Source: Strongylocentrotus purpuratus (Eukaryota; Echinodermata; Echinoidea; Camarodonta; Strongylocentrotidae). From it: a DNA stretch of 64,000 nt. The position numbers were made by a program, and so were the translations under genes. The notes under the pieces were generated by a model, which made no database searches, was not told the DNA's origin, and worked only from the letters and a program-made list of their open reading frames with translations. Below are positions 35,740-44,740 of the stretch, piece after piece (position 1 is the first letter of the stretch; every line of letters starts with the position of its first letter). Location: assembly GCF_000002235.5 (NCBI RefSeq), contig NW_022145609.1, positions 23,114,408 to 23,178,407 of the forward strand, given 5' to 3'.

Positions 35740-36253
35740 GTGATTTGCAGGGTGTTTTAACGTTTACCTGGAATACGGGACATTGGCCATTATGGTTAAC
35801 TAGAATGATAAATAATGAAACGGTAAACTACTTTGTACCACAATTTACGAACAAACAAAATGAGTTAAACCGTATCTAGTAAAGAAAAATTTGAAATTTG
35901 AAGTTTTATTACCATAATGTGAATGATTGTTTCGTTTTATTAATGGACCCTTAATGACCGTGATGTTCAGTAATTACAGCTCCTACCACATCCCTTGATC
36001 TGTTTTCGGTTTAGAATTTCGAACTAAAAGCTTAATTACAGTAAAATAAATTCAAAATGTCAAATTTATGTTTATCGGTACCCCGGTACATAGCACATAT
36101 TAAGAAAGTACCTTGATAATAGGCGCAATTAGATGGAAATGCAATACTTAGTACATCATTATTATGTTCTAATTCTATAGCGTCTTAACCTACATGTACA
36201 ATGTAGTTAATACACTTACGATCGTGAAAATAACAAAAGTATATTATGTATTC

Positions 36254-36957
36254 CCATGGAGTTACTAAAGCTTAAGTAACTCCATGCAGGGACGTGATAG
36301 AGAAGTACTGCAATCAAGCCGCTTTCCTTTCACCCCATGCTCCAAGCCGCCGAAAAGTTATGCGCCAATCTGCAACTGTTGACCAAGTGGTGAGATAAGA
36401 GAGCGCATGAAATTTCAGGATTTAGAATTCCTACATCAGACAACGGAATCACAGCTACTGTTCGCTGTCCCTTTCAATGATTTCTCATTAATTGTTGAAT
36501 GTGTAAATATTAGATCAAGCGAAGATAAACTTGTGTCATTTCATCTTTTTTTTCAACTGAAAAAAATCAAAAAGCACGCGAAAACACGAATTAGCAAATT
36601 TAAAGTTTTTGAAGACTGTAAATCATGGATTACATAACGGGACGTTACAACTTGCACAAATTAGCGCATCATCCTAAATATTGAGTCTTTGTCAGGATCT
36701 AATTTTTCTTTTACCAACTCTGGGACACAAATTAAAGGAAGGGCAGAGTCCTAAATTTGAAAAATTGTTTGATGCACTATTCTCGATATAATCCCACTAT
36801 AAAGTTTATAATTTACACTGAAATTTTGCCGGTAATTTAATATTTTGTAATAAATGTGAAACAAAGCCAAACATCCCATTGTTACGCTTTTGAACTCATG
36901 AATGCGTTTGAATAAATTACAAGAGTTTCGACTCCTTTCTTTCACCTCCCTGCTCCA
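36254..36957. mobile_element. 0.7 kb insertion with 5' hairpin and 7-bp duplication
   Basis: Starts with hairpin CATGGAGTTACT...AGTAACTCCATG (36254-36283) and ends CTCCATG. It is flanked by GTATTCC on both sides. The sister introns have one GTATTCCC. No coding recognised apart from an unremarkable open frame at 36407-36637. Confidence 0.7.
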
Positions 36958-37020
36958 TGGTATTCCCTATCGTTTAAAATTGATAGTTCTCAAATTTTGT
37001 GTCTTCTTTTTTGTTGTCGC

Positions 37021-37381
37021 CATAAATGGCATCTCAACAGATAGAGAAGGTGTGTAGGAGTGTCGTAGTCGAGTGGTTTAGGCACTTGACTTGAAATGCA
37101 AAGGTCGTAGTTAGATCCCCGACATGACATTAATGTCCTTTGGCAATGCATTAATCTTTATTTGCCACACTCGATTCAGGTGAGGTAAATGCATGGGTAC
37201 CAGGCAATAATTAATTCCTTGAAATGCTAATGGCAGCAAGGCTAAAGCCGGGGTGCTAATTAATGAGCCTCGGAATAGAATTTTTAGATAGACGGCGCTA
37301 TAGAAATTCCTATTATTAGTAGTATTAAGGGTTGTAATCTAATCGAGAATATCACAACAGCATCTCATGATGATTTCCATT
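37021..37381 (+). pseudogene. Dead cassette LRR exon G, split by a SINE
   Basis: ATGGCATCTCAACAGATAGA then GAAGGTGTGT gives the exon start (IEKVC). The SINE follows. The exon resumes at about 37330 with GGTTGTAATCTAATCGAGAA (GCNLIEN), then ITTAS and a jump straight to HDDFH and a stop (TAA). The central LRR core is deleted. It cannot encode the LRR. Confidence 0.85.
37056..37329 (+). mobile_element. tRNA-Ser-like SINE
   Basis: The head GTAGTCGAGTGGTTTAGGCA then CTTGACTTGAAATGC matches the A-box and anticodon arm (TTGA) of tRNA-Ser(UGA)-type sequences. A decayed B box GTAGTTAGATCCC follows. The tail ends GGCGCTATAGAAATTCCTAT with TATTAGTAGTATTA, the style of tail seen at other SINE ends in this window. 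About 274 bases. Confidence 0.75.
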
Positions 37382-37416
37382 AATCCCTTTTGCAGCTAGC
37401 TCGGCTCGGTGTAAAA

Positions 37417-37548
37417 ATGTCAGAGGTAAAAATGACAGAGGTAAAATTGTCAAAGGTAAAAATGTCAGAGGTAAAAATGTCAGAGGTAAAAATGCCAGAT
37501 GTAAATATGTCAGTGGTAAAAATGTCAGAGGTAAAAATATCAAAACAA
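37417..37548 (+). repeat. 15-bp minisatellite coding VKMSE
   Basis: About nine copies of GTAAAAATGTCAGAG. In frame it reads VKMSE repeats within an open frame 37390-37782, but no splice or family evidence ties it to a gene. It starts just after the dead exon. Confidence 0.85.
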
Positions 37549-38902
37549 AAGCATGTTACATGTTGGATATTGGTAATGGTTGTATATTGGGCTTATCCAA
37601 AAAATAATAACGAAGGATTCTCTGCAGTCATTATGTCAGCGCTGCTTTATTTTCTTCTTTCTTTAACTTTTATTTACCTTTCGACCCAAAATTGTGAATT
37701 TTTGCCCGGTTATTGCCGAGGGGAGGTGGGGAAAGAGGGGAAGGGACTACTCCCTCCCCTGGCTTGTACGCCAAGGCCATGAATCACACAGTACGTCTTT
37801 CAAGCCTCAACAAACAAATCAAATCTTCACTTCTGTTGCTCCTTCTTGCCTTATTTTTGACCCAAATACTACCATAATTATGAATTTTTTTAGCTCAAGT
37901 TGAGCTATTGCCACCGTTCCCGTCCGTCGTCCGGAAACCTTTTACACGTTCATCTTCTTCCTAAAAACGCATGGTCAGATTTTAATTAAACTTGACAGAA
38001 ATCATTCTTAGGGATAGGGGATCCAAAGTTGTAGATTTCAAACATCTTCTCCAGATTTAGCAGTACAACTGTCAAGGTATGTAGATACCTTCTTAGGTGA
38101 AGAATAAAAGGTGTTCATGACAGTTCCCAGTGGTCCCATTTGGGTTCCTGAGGGGGGTGGGGGGTAACCGGTTGGGGACGGGGGCTCAATGTTAAAAGTA
38201 ACTGTGTCATCTGCTTCTAAATGCAGTTTCTAGCAAGAACATTTTCGTACAAGTCTACACATTAAACAAAATGCAGAAGAAAAACACGGTTGAATTTGAG
38301 GGTCTTAAAATACTATGTCCCTTTTGAAGCCAACACCAAATTCAATAGAACTTTGCAGGAATTATGAATAGGTCATGTATGTCCTATCTGTGAAATTTAA
38401 ACGTTGGCAGTCTCCTTATATTTAAATTATGCAAGGAAACTTGTTTACTTGCTAGACTCCACTGTCATACACTATTGAGTGACTGACTGGCTTTTTTCTT
38501 CTTTGGTAATAACATACATAAACTGAGCTGTAAAGGGTACATGAGCATTTGTTTACATCAATAACCCACTTCTTGTAATGGCCAAAATTAATTTGAATGA
38601 ATCTTTGCGCAGCATAAAACATATACGACCACTCGGTACAATGGTCTGAAAATCAGACCACTACTTACTGGTTCTATAGCTCTTAAGTCGATTTGACAAC
38701 TTATAGCCGTATTTTCCCACTTAAACACATTTTTAAGCCCCCCTTTTTTAGGGAACTTCTAAATTAGTATTATCTTTCAAATGCCGTTGGAGTTTTACCT
38801 TTTTATTTTTGGGCCTGCAAATTGGACAGTAGTACCTTTAAACTGTATTTCTCACTTTTCTTAATCACAAAAACGATGTTATTATATAAAGTTACATGGC
38901 TT

Positions 38903-39085
38903 ATGCCGAAAGGGTGGGTAGCGTCGCGTTGATTTGAAAGCGACCATCCGTCCAAAGCCCCCTCCCCCCCCCCCCTCCGAATTTGCCGAAAGGGTGCGTT
39001 GGGAGTGTCGCGTCGCGTCGCGTTGACTGGAACGCGACCTTTTGTCAAAGCCCCCACCCCCCCCTTTTTGCCGAAAGGGTGTGTT
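38903..39085. repeat. Tandem GCCGAAAGGGTG repeat
   Basis: Two full units and one partial unit, each with GCCGAAAGGGTG, GCGTCGCGTTGA, GCGACC and CAAAGCCCCC then poly-C. Confidence 0.75.
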
Positions 39086-39179
39086 AAAAAAAGGGATGGA
39101 AAAGCAAAACTATCCGTTTTTCGTACTTTTAGGTTTCTTGAACTATTTTTTTTTATTGAAACTGTTTCACACGAAATAA

Positions 39180-39425
39180 CTATGTAAAGTCAAATGCAGA
39201 TGGTTGTGTGAGGCCGAGTACGTTCCAGACCTCAGCACAGTATTCCATCTGTCGCACAATTAGGGCTCTGTAGGCTCTGTTCTTTATTTCTTTGGAGCAG
39301 GGTGATAAAGTCTTAAGAAATCTCAGTGTGCGATTGCATGGCTTTGTGGTGGATTTGCTGGCAGTGGAGGTTCCAACGTAAATCATGTGCTATTGTTACA
39401 CCAATATTTTTGTATTGGTAGTTTT
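39180..39425 (-). pseudogene. Non-LTR retrotransposon reverse-transcriptase fragment
   Basis: On the minus strand the frames give GVTIAHDLRWNLHCQQIHHK, then after a frameshift CNRTLRFLKTLSPC, KEIKNRAYRALIVRQMEYCA and EVWN. This is the well-known C-terminal end of LINE reverse transcriptases of the CR1/jockey kind (LGVxIxxDLxW, ANRTLGFLRR, YxxLVxPxLEYxxxVW). The fragment is 5'-truncated, has at least one frameshift and is not functional. It lies next to the Crypton-like element. Confidence 0.75.
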
Positions 39426-39439
39426 AAGAGTTGACCTCC

Positions 39440-40350
39440 CTTTAGAAATCTAGCAATCTGATTGGTCGAAATTGCAGTCGTGGTTTTAACCATTCTCCCG
39501 TAAAGAGACGACCAATGCCAGTATTGGTCAATGATTCATGAGTGATATTCCCGCAAGATTCCGGGTACCACGAAAATAGTAAAAACTTGCTGCGAGCCCC
39601 ATTCATGAGTAATATTCCCGCAAGATTCCGGGTACCAGGAAAATAGTTGCGAACCCCATTGGTTTACGTGTTAAAACTTAGTTTGTGCGCAGCGCGGCTA
39701 CCATACAGTTTTTGTGCGATTAATTTGGTCGCTATATTTTATCTCGATTGTAGGCCTACATGTAATCTCCGATTATTTTAGTTTCTAAACTATATTTTAT
39801 GTCCAAAGAAGGTTTAAAAAAAAGTGCTGAAGAGACTCTTCCTAGATTTGAACTTCTGGATGCTGATCAATTACAAGACTTGATTGATTTTACAGACAGC
39901 AAGAACACACTGGCCCGAATTCACAACGGAGGTTTGTCGACAAACCTCCTTTTGTTCTTTACAAACCAGGTATGTAAAAAACGCGTCATATGATGTACGA
40001 AAACCAAGGTTTGTCGACAAACCTCTTTTGTGAATTCGGGCCCAAAAGTTCCGTGAAATTCTCTGTAAAAATATTTGAAGACTAGGTCTACCTGCAAGTT
40101 ATCAACACAGACCTCGATAGCGTAAACAAACTTGATTACCATAATTGGTAAGTCGCACATGTATTCTATGACCTTTTTTACGGTATATAAAAGATATAAT
40201 GACTGCTTTAATATTCGAGGAATAGTTATTTTATGGGCTCTCGGGGATGTTGCATCTTGCTATCTTGTTATCTTGATATCAGGATGCAAAATCCCCGTGA
40301 GCCGATAAACAACTATATTCCTCTCATAGCAGTCATTATATCTATATTTT
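39440..40350 (+). mobile_element. Mobile element with ORF remnant and 3' hairpin
   Basis: Left end CAATCTGATTGGTCGAAATT; right end AGCAGTCATTATATC. The frame from ATG 39799 reads MSKEGLKKSAEETLPRFELL, DADQLQDLIDFTDSKNT, then a 131-bp MITE interrupts it. The reading resumes as KKFREILCKN. The right end forms a hairpin with about 60-base arms (40186-40345, ATAATGACTGCTTT with AGCAGTCATTAT). The recombinase family (Crypton-like) is tentative. Confidence 0.55.
39912..40042. mobile_element. Palindromic GGCCCGAATTCAC MITE
   Basis: Ends GGCCCGAATTCAC and GTGAATTCGGGCC, with inner repeats AGGTTTGTCGACAAACCT. A second copy lies at 50670-50840. It is nested in the ORF remnant of the surrounding element and disrupts it after SKNT. 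Confidence 0.85.
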
Positions 40351-40372
40351 ACTATCTCTAATTTCTAAACAG

Positions 40373-40552
40373 ATTGAAAAGCTCTACATAGACTGCTACC
40401 TGAAGAAAAATGATCGAATGGTATCGTGTGACCTAGCCAATTTTCTTTGTTTTCTGCCTTGTCTCACTAACCTGACGGTGGAGGACGATAGTAAACTACT
40501 GCTACATGATGATTTCTACCTTGAGCTTGCCCTTCTTGCTTCTTCCTCAAAG
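40373..40552 (+). CDS. Last LRR exon (phase 0-0)
   Basis: The acceptor ATTTCTAAACAG lies before ATTGAA; the donor is TCAAAG then GTAAGG (a stronger donor than the GTGATT of the cassette). 60 codons: IEKLYIDCYLKKNDRMVSCD, LANFLCFLPCLTNLTVEDDS and LLLHDDFYLELALLASSSK. Its acceptor lies only about 25 bases past the end of an inserted transposon hairpin. Confidence 0.78.
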
Positions 40553-40824
40553 GTAAGGTAACATATGATAAACAAATGTTATTTATTTCGCCCATGTTCC
40601 GCCAACAACAACAAGCGTTGTCGGCGATCCAATGAAGGGGATGTGGGTGGAGGAACGCCTTTCACAGCTCAAGTAGGGTATCCATACCTTGATCTCTAGA
40701 AAAATCCTTCAAATAAAACTTGAAGACTCTGAAATATGACCGTCGCTCTTTCGATCAAGTTGCCTTTAAAAAAAATGTTTTATTGATTATCTGTATTATT
40801 TAAAAGGATTGACAGCCGAACAGA

Positions 40825-40930
40825 ATGATGGAAAGTTGTGAATAAAAGTTACTATCTAAATAAGAATATCACAACAGCATGTCATCATGATTTTTATTAT
40901 GATATTGCTCGTCTAGCTTATACTTCAGTA
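40825..40930 (+). pseudogene. Remnant LRR exon with internal deletion
   Basis: GGAAAGTTGTGAATAAAAGT corresponds to the exon start (IEKV then a stop). It then reads NLNKNITTACHHDFYYDIAR and LAYTS. The core SRDLARFLCLLPCLTDLTI is missing, the same deletion as in the dead exon at 37.3 kb. Confidence 0.75.
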
Positions 40931-41227
40931 TGTGAAAGCATACCTCTTACAATGTCAATGAAAAGTTTCTCATCTTTTTGAATGACGGATTCCAGACATA
41001 TTTGGTGAAGGGTTGTAAGCTCACAAACCTCCCACTCCCCCCCCCACCTCCGCTCCGTCATGAAAACATCCCACTATCAATATATTTAGCGGTACTAAAT
41101 ACAATATCTGACAAGGGATTATTTCAGAAATCAAACAAATACAAAAAGTAAAGGTTCTTTGCATAATTCGCAGGTATCCCATTTTCGTTTGAGTTTTTGT
41201 CTTATATTTTGCTACCTTAAATTCCAG

Positions 41228-41929
41228 AATCCTTTCTTCTCAAACCTCATGACAAGGACAACTTGGTACAATGAACATAGATCACGATCGGTCCTCCAGG
41301 ACCCTCTTGCACCATTGCAGATGACGAATCTCCAAGGAAGACTACCATCTCAATTTGAACAGCCACATCAGCAATATTATACACATTCTCGGACAGATGT
41401 CTATCAATATCTGTTGCGGCCACAGGCACTGCATAGCGCAGGGCAATATAGATTGTCAAATCCTGGTGATTTGTTACCAACAGGACCGCAAGACTATCCA
41501 CCACTATGGCAATCTTCACACCATCCACAGCAATATCAGTCATTTGGAGATGTTCCGACAGCACGTTCATCACAAATGATCAACCCACATCAAGGAATGA
41601 CACCAACCACCTGGTATCACCGCCAATCAGCCACGTCAGGAACATCCCTGCCACCAGCCATCACCTACCATCACAACCAGCAACCTGAAACACACGTTCC
41701 GCATCACCTGCCATTTTCACAGACACCTGTCTCACAGACACCTGTCTCACAGGAAGCATGGCAGCATCCAGACCATAACAGAGTGGGCGAACCATTTCTG
41801 CCATTTCAACAATCGCGTCAGCAGCATCAACCCATCATGTCACAGAGCCAAGAGCTCATAGAAAATTCGCATCAACAACTGTATTTTACTTCCAAACAGC
41901 ACAGCAGCGCCTACCACAGCCTCTCTTAA
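41228..41929 (+). CDS. Q/P/H-rich C-terminal tail exon
   Basis: The acceptor CTTAAATTCCAG lies before AATCCT, phase 0, continuing from 40552. About 233 codons: NPFFSNLMTRTTWYNEHRSR, then low-complexity Gln, His, Pro, Ser and Tyr, with a short SQTPVSQTPVSQ duplication. No folded domain or membrane segment seen; probably an extended disordered tail after the LRR region. The frame ends TAA at 41927-41929, but the same composition continues in another frame to 42261. Whether the tail belongs to the LRR gene rests on phase agreement. Confidence 0.55.
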   Translation, partial: NPFFSNLMTRTTWYNEHRSRSVLQDPLAPLQMTNLQGRLPSQFEQPHQQYYTHSRTDVYQYLLRPQALHSAGQYRLSNPGDLLPTGPQDYPPLWQSSHHPQQYQSFGDVPTARSSQMINPHQGMTPTTWYHRQSATSGTSLPPAITYHHNQQPETHVPHHLPFSQTPVSQTPVSQEAWQHPDHNRVGEPFLPFQQSRQQHQPIMSQSQELIENSHQQLYFTSKQHSSAYHSLS

Positions 41930-42261
41930 TGACAGAGCAGCCTCGGTACTTTTCGACAACACATTCATCATATTATGATGATCAACCGCATACCATCAAT
42001 CCTCAACGACCAATGATACATATGATCCAACAACCCACATTGCTGTCAGAAACGTCGACAGTAGCGTCTTTACCACCAGCCTCCCAGTCATCGTTTCATG
42101 GAACAGACGCTCTGCATCGTCCAAGGCAACCGCACTTTTCAGAGTTCATACCTTCCTACAGATTGCCCCAAGCATCACGTGATCCATTACATCCAAACAC
42201 TCACCATAATACAGTATATACGCCCCGTAGTCCTCCACCACGACACCAGCAAAGTCCCTGA
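41929..42261 (+). CDS. Continuation of the tail in a shifted frame
   Basis: This frame is open upstream through FQTAQQRLPQPLL and continues MTEQPRYFSTTHSSYYDDQP, SLPPASQSSFHGTDALHRPR to RSPPPRHQQSP and a stop. The amino-acid bias is the same as in the preceding exon. Most likely a one-base loss (or two-base gain) near 41885-41900 split one reading frame, by mutation or assembly error. Confidence 0.45.
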   Translation: MTEQPRYFSTTHSSYYDDQPHTINPQRPMIHMIQQPTLLSETSTVASLPPASQSSFHGTDALHRPRQPHFSEFIPSYRLPQASRDPLHPNTHHNTVYTPRSPPPRHQQSP

Positions 42262-44740
42262 ACTCATACACAACTTCATCAGGAGGTGAATCCAAGATCC
42301 AAGATGGAGGGAATTGTCTAATCCGCACATATCTCAAGGGGCCTGATTTGTAAAGATTTTATTGTAAACGTCCCGCACACAAACGACCGCTTAACACTTT
42401 CTTAGGGGTAGATAGGCCTCCTAGAAGCTTGCATTAGACCTTCATGATGAAAAATATATAGGTAATTAACATAATTATTTTAATAATTTCATTCTACTTT
42501 GTAGCGTATGCGATATCAAATTACCAGATACCTTTGAGAGGCATATGCAAAGCGTAGGAGTAATCAGGAATCGAAAGATCTCTATTGTGGTTTTAGGAGG
42601 GATTGATGTATTACATATCCGCTCCATCATGTTTCTGGGTATAAACGGAACCAGATAGACATATTGATGCTTTATATGTGCAATAAGCCAGTCTTTCATA
42701 TGTAATATGTTTACAAGTACATTTTCAACAGGTACAGGTTACTGAAGAAAAAAAAACATGTGCAATTTAGGTTTCAATGTTCAACAGGGTCAGTTTTATG
42801 TAAATATTCTACGAGTTAAATGTCTTTGAAGTACGATTCTAATGTTATATCATTGATAGATACTTCAAGTTGGAATTTATCTCCAAATCACTAATATGTA
42901 CATTCATTTTAGTCAGTACAATGTAAATACATATTATTTTGGTAAATGGAGCTAACAAATAGCAACATGGTAATCGAGGTTACCCCCGAGTAAATCCTCG
43001 ATTTATACTTCCTTGGCGAACATTTTATTTTCGATCTATTAATCAATAATTGATGCATTGACTGCACCCGAAATTGAATGTTGTTAAGCTCGTATGATGA
43101 AACAAATTACCTGTTACAACTTTGATTGGCTGAGCAAAGTTATGTAGGCCTACATTTCATTCATTATGTAATACATGTATATGTAGTGTATTACTATCAG
43201 GTCTCTACATGTATGTTCGTTGTAAATCTCATTCAAATATCAGATTATCTGTTATTTGCTATAGAAGACCTGTTAACTGATTCCATGCAACTTTTAGAAA
43301 TAAAAGTTCTTATAGTGACAACTTAAAAACTTGTCAGAGGCTTGTCCGACTTTGCAACAGGAAATGTATGTGAAGTGGATTCCAGCCCTATAGATGCCAT
43401 TTTTTCATAAAATGACTGGCAACAGGCCTGGTTAGGAAGAGACGTCCGTTAATTTAATTGAAATACATTAATAAACAACTTTATTTCTAAGATACATTGA
43501 TCTGTTACAATTTCACGACCACTATGGTTAAGCATTCGTCTAACCGGTACATTAATTCAAAGATAATATTTCAAACCATGCATCTAATAAGGGCGTCAAT
43601 GTTCATGTGCTCTAGTAGTTTATCCTTTTAAACAAAGACACACTTATTTTCAACAACGACGCCGAAAGAGTGACCGGTAACTATGGAAATGAATAACCTA
43701 AGGAAAATAGTTCAACATTCATTAATTGCATTAAGTTCAGCATGGTATAACAATAATAAGGTTTTAAACCTCATTGTATATAGTTCTTGAATGTTTGGAT
43801 ACAGGGTAAAATATTTATATTCTTATGATATCTGAAAATCTTGCTCATCTTTGCTCATATCTTGTTGATATGATAAAAAGTAAGTACTTACTAGTTACTG
43901 TACTTCTGAGAATGTTATTGTGATGTCACAACAAGATGATTAGAAGATCCTTTCCCCGAAATTATGACCATCTCGACACTTTTCTTTTGATTTATCTTTT
44001 TTTGTTCTGTTTTTGTTTGTTATTTTTTATCTGTTGCTGTTGTTGTTGTTTAATTATTTAATTTTTGGGAGGGGCCCTATGAATAGAAATAGACCTATAA
44101 TAGAATTAAAATATCAGAGAAACAGAATGGTAAAAGTTTAAAATATATCGGATCAAGAATAAATGTTTTTAATGATTGAAATATAAGAACACAGCTATGC
44201 GAATCTCACATTGGCAAGTTTTGCAGTGGATTGTGAAGTAGTGACGGATAACTGTCCTGTTTGTTGTGTACAAAAATATTAAAAGTGTTTTTATATATCA
44301 TTATAGGTCCTTTAAAAAAAGACCATATTGAAGGGGGAAATGTAATTTTTGGTGTTGATACTACATCATGTACATATAGTGATTGCAACTTTTAAATAAT
44401 AAATTCTTGTTACATTTTTTGTCAGATTTCGTCCAAACCTTCACAAGTCTGCTTCTGCTTCCTATAATAATAATAATAATAATAATATAATATAATAATA
44501 ATAGCCTAATAGTCCACTCCAAAATTTATTAAACCGAAACGGAAATTCTTTTTGCCCAATTGATCGTGATTTTAGAGTTGTCTTTAAGAATACAGAATGA
44601 TGAAACTGGTCATGTACATGTCAAATGCATGTGTCTTTTTTATATAAGAAAGTGGCATTTTGTGCAGTTTTTGTTAATAAAATTACAGATAACAATTATA
44701 AGGTGGTATGTTTCATTGAGTTTTCAATTAATGATTAAAG
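42262..44740. other. Downstream region, no gene recognised
   Basis: Probable 3' untranslated and intergenic sequence. ATA microsatellite at about 44465-44505. Short open frames on both strands match nothing. Confidence 0.45.
43299..43304 (+). terminator. Possible poly(A) signal AATAAA
   Basis: AATAAA about 1.04 kb after the end of the tail frame. It is a candidate 3' end for the LRR gene; AATAAA is common in AT-rich DNA, so support is weak. Confidence 0.25.

Larger units (their letters stand above)
27240..37400 (+). repeat. Tandem array of LRR exon-intron cassettes
   Basis: At least seven units, each with one LRR exon starting at 27491, 28366, 29620, 34021, 34775, 35545 and 37035 (dead). 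The spacing is about 750-790 bases once later insertions are subtracted. Introns are also conserved: CCTTGATATGTGTTTTGCTT, GCTAAAAGCTTAATTACAG and AATGTGAATGATTGTTTCGT recur in nearly every unit. The symmetric 0-0 phase lets any number of units be spliced in frame. Confidence 0.9.
37382..39180. other. Intron stretch with repeats
   Basis: Besides the VKMSE minisatellite it holds a hairpin TAGCTCAAGTTGAGCTA at 37902-37918 followed by CCGTCCGTCGTCC, probably the 5' end of another hairpin-type element whose 3' end I could not find. It also holds a 95-bp tandem repeat at 38903-39085 built on GCCGAAAGGGTG and GCGTCGCGTTGA. No exon recognised. Confidence 0.5.
2430..41929 (+). other. Multi-exon leucine-rich-repeat protein gene (3' part)
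   Basis: Gene model built from exon borders and frame continuity. Exons: 2430-2591, 4998-5165, 7438-7835, 9285-9378, 10229-10381, 12416-12601, 14713-15128, 16906-16999, 17738-17890, 23194-23373, 27491-27685, 28366-28554, 29620-29814, 34021-34215, 34775-34969, 35545-35739, 40373-40552 and tail 41228-41929 (42261 if the frameshift is real). The whole set reads as one frame of roughly 1,350 residues. The small exons carry an LxxLxL-type strand, then SRDLARFLCLLPCLTDLTI and a HDDFYxELARxAS helix: two LRRs per exon, as in NLR and ribonuclease-inhibitor-like genes. Expanded NLR/LRR gene families are known in sea urchins; assignment to them is inference because no NACHT or Death domain is inside the window. 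Some exons could belong to separate neighbouring genes, since no internal promoter or poly(A) site was excluded. Confidence 0.6.

Noticed and set aside
27476..35760. Separate 76-residue mini-genes starting MASQQIEKV or MSSQQIEKV
   Set aside because: The ATG lies in the acceptor region and the stop follows a conserved splice donor; frame and phase fit cassette exons far better.
37390..37782. VKMSE-repeat protein
   Set aside because: Short minisatellite translated in frame; no splice signals or family, and it follows a dead exon.
41247..41573. 108-residue frame opposite the Q/P-rich exon
   Set aside because: Antisense of a Gln/His-rich coding stretch; no support of its own.
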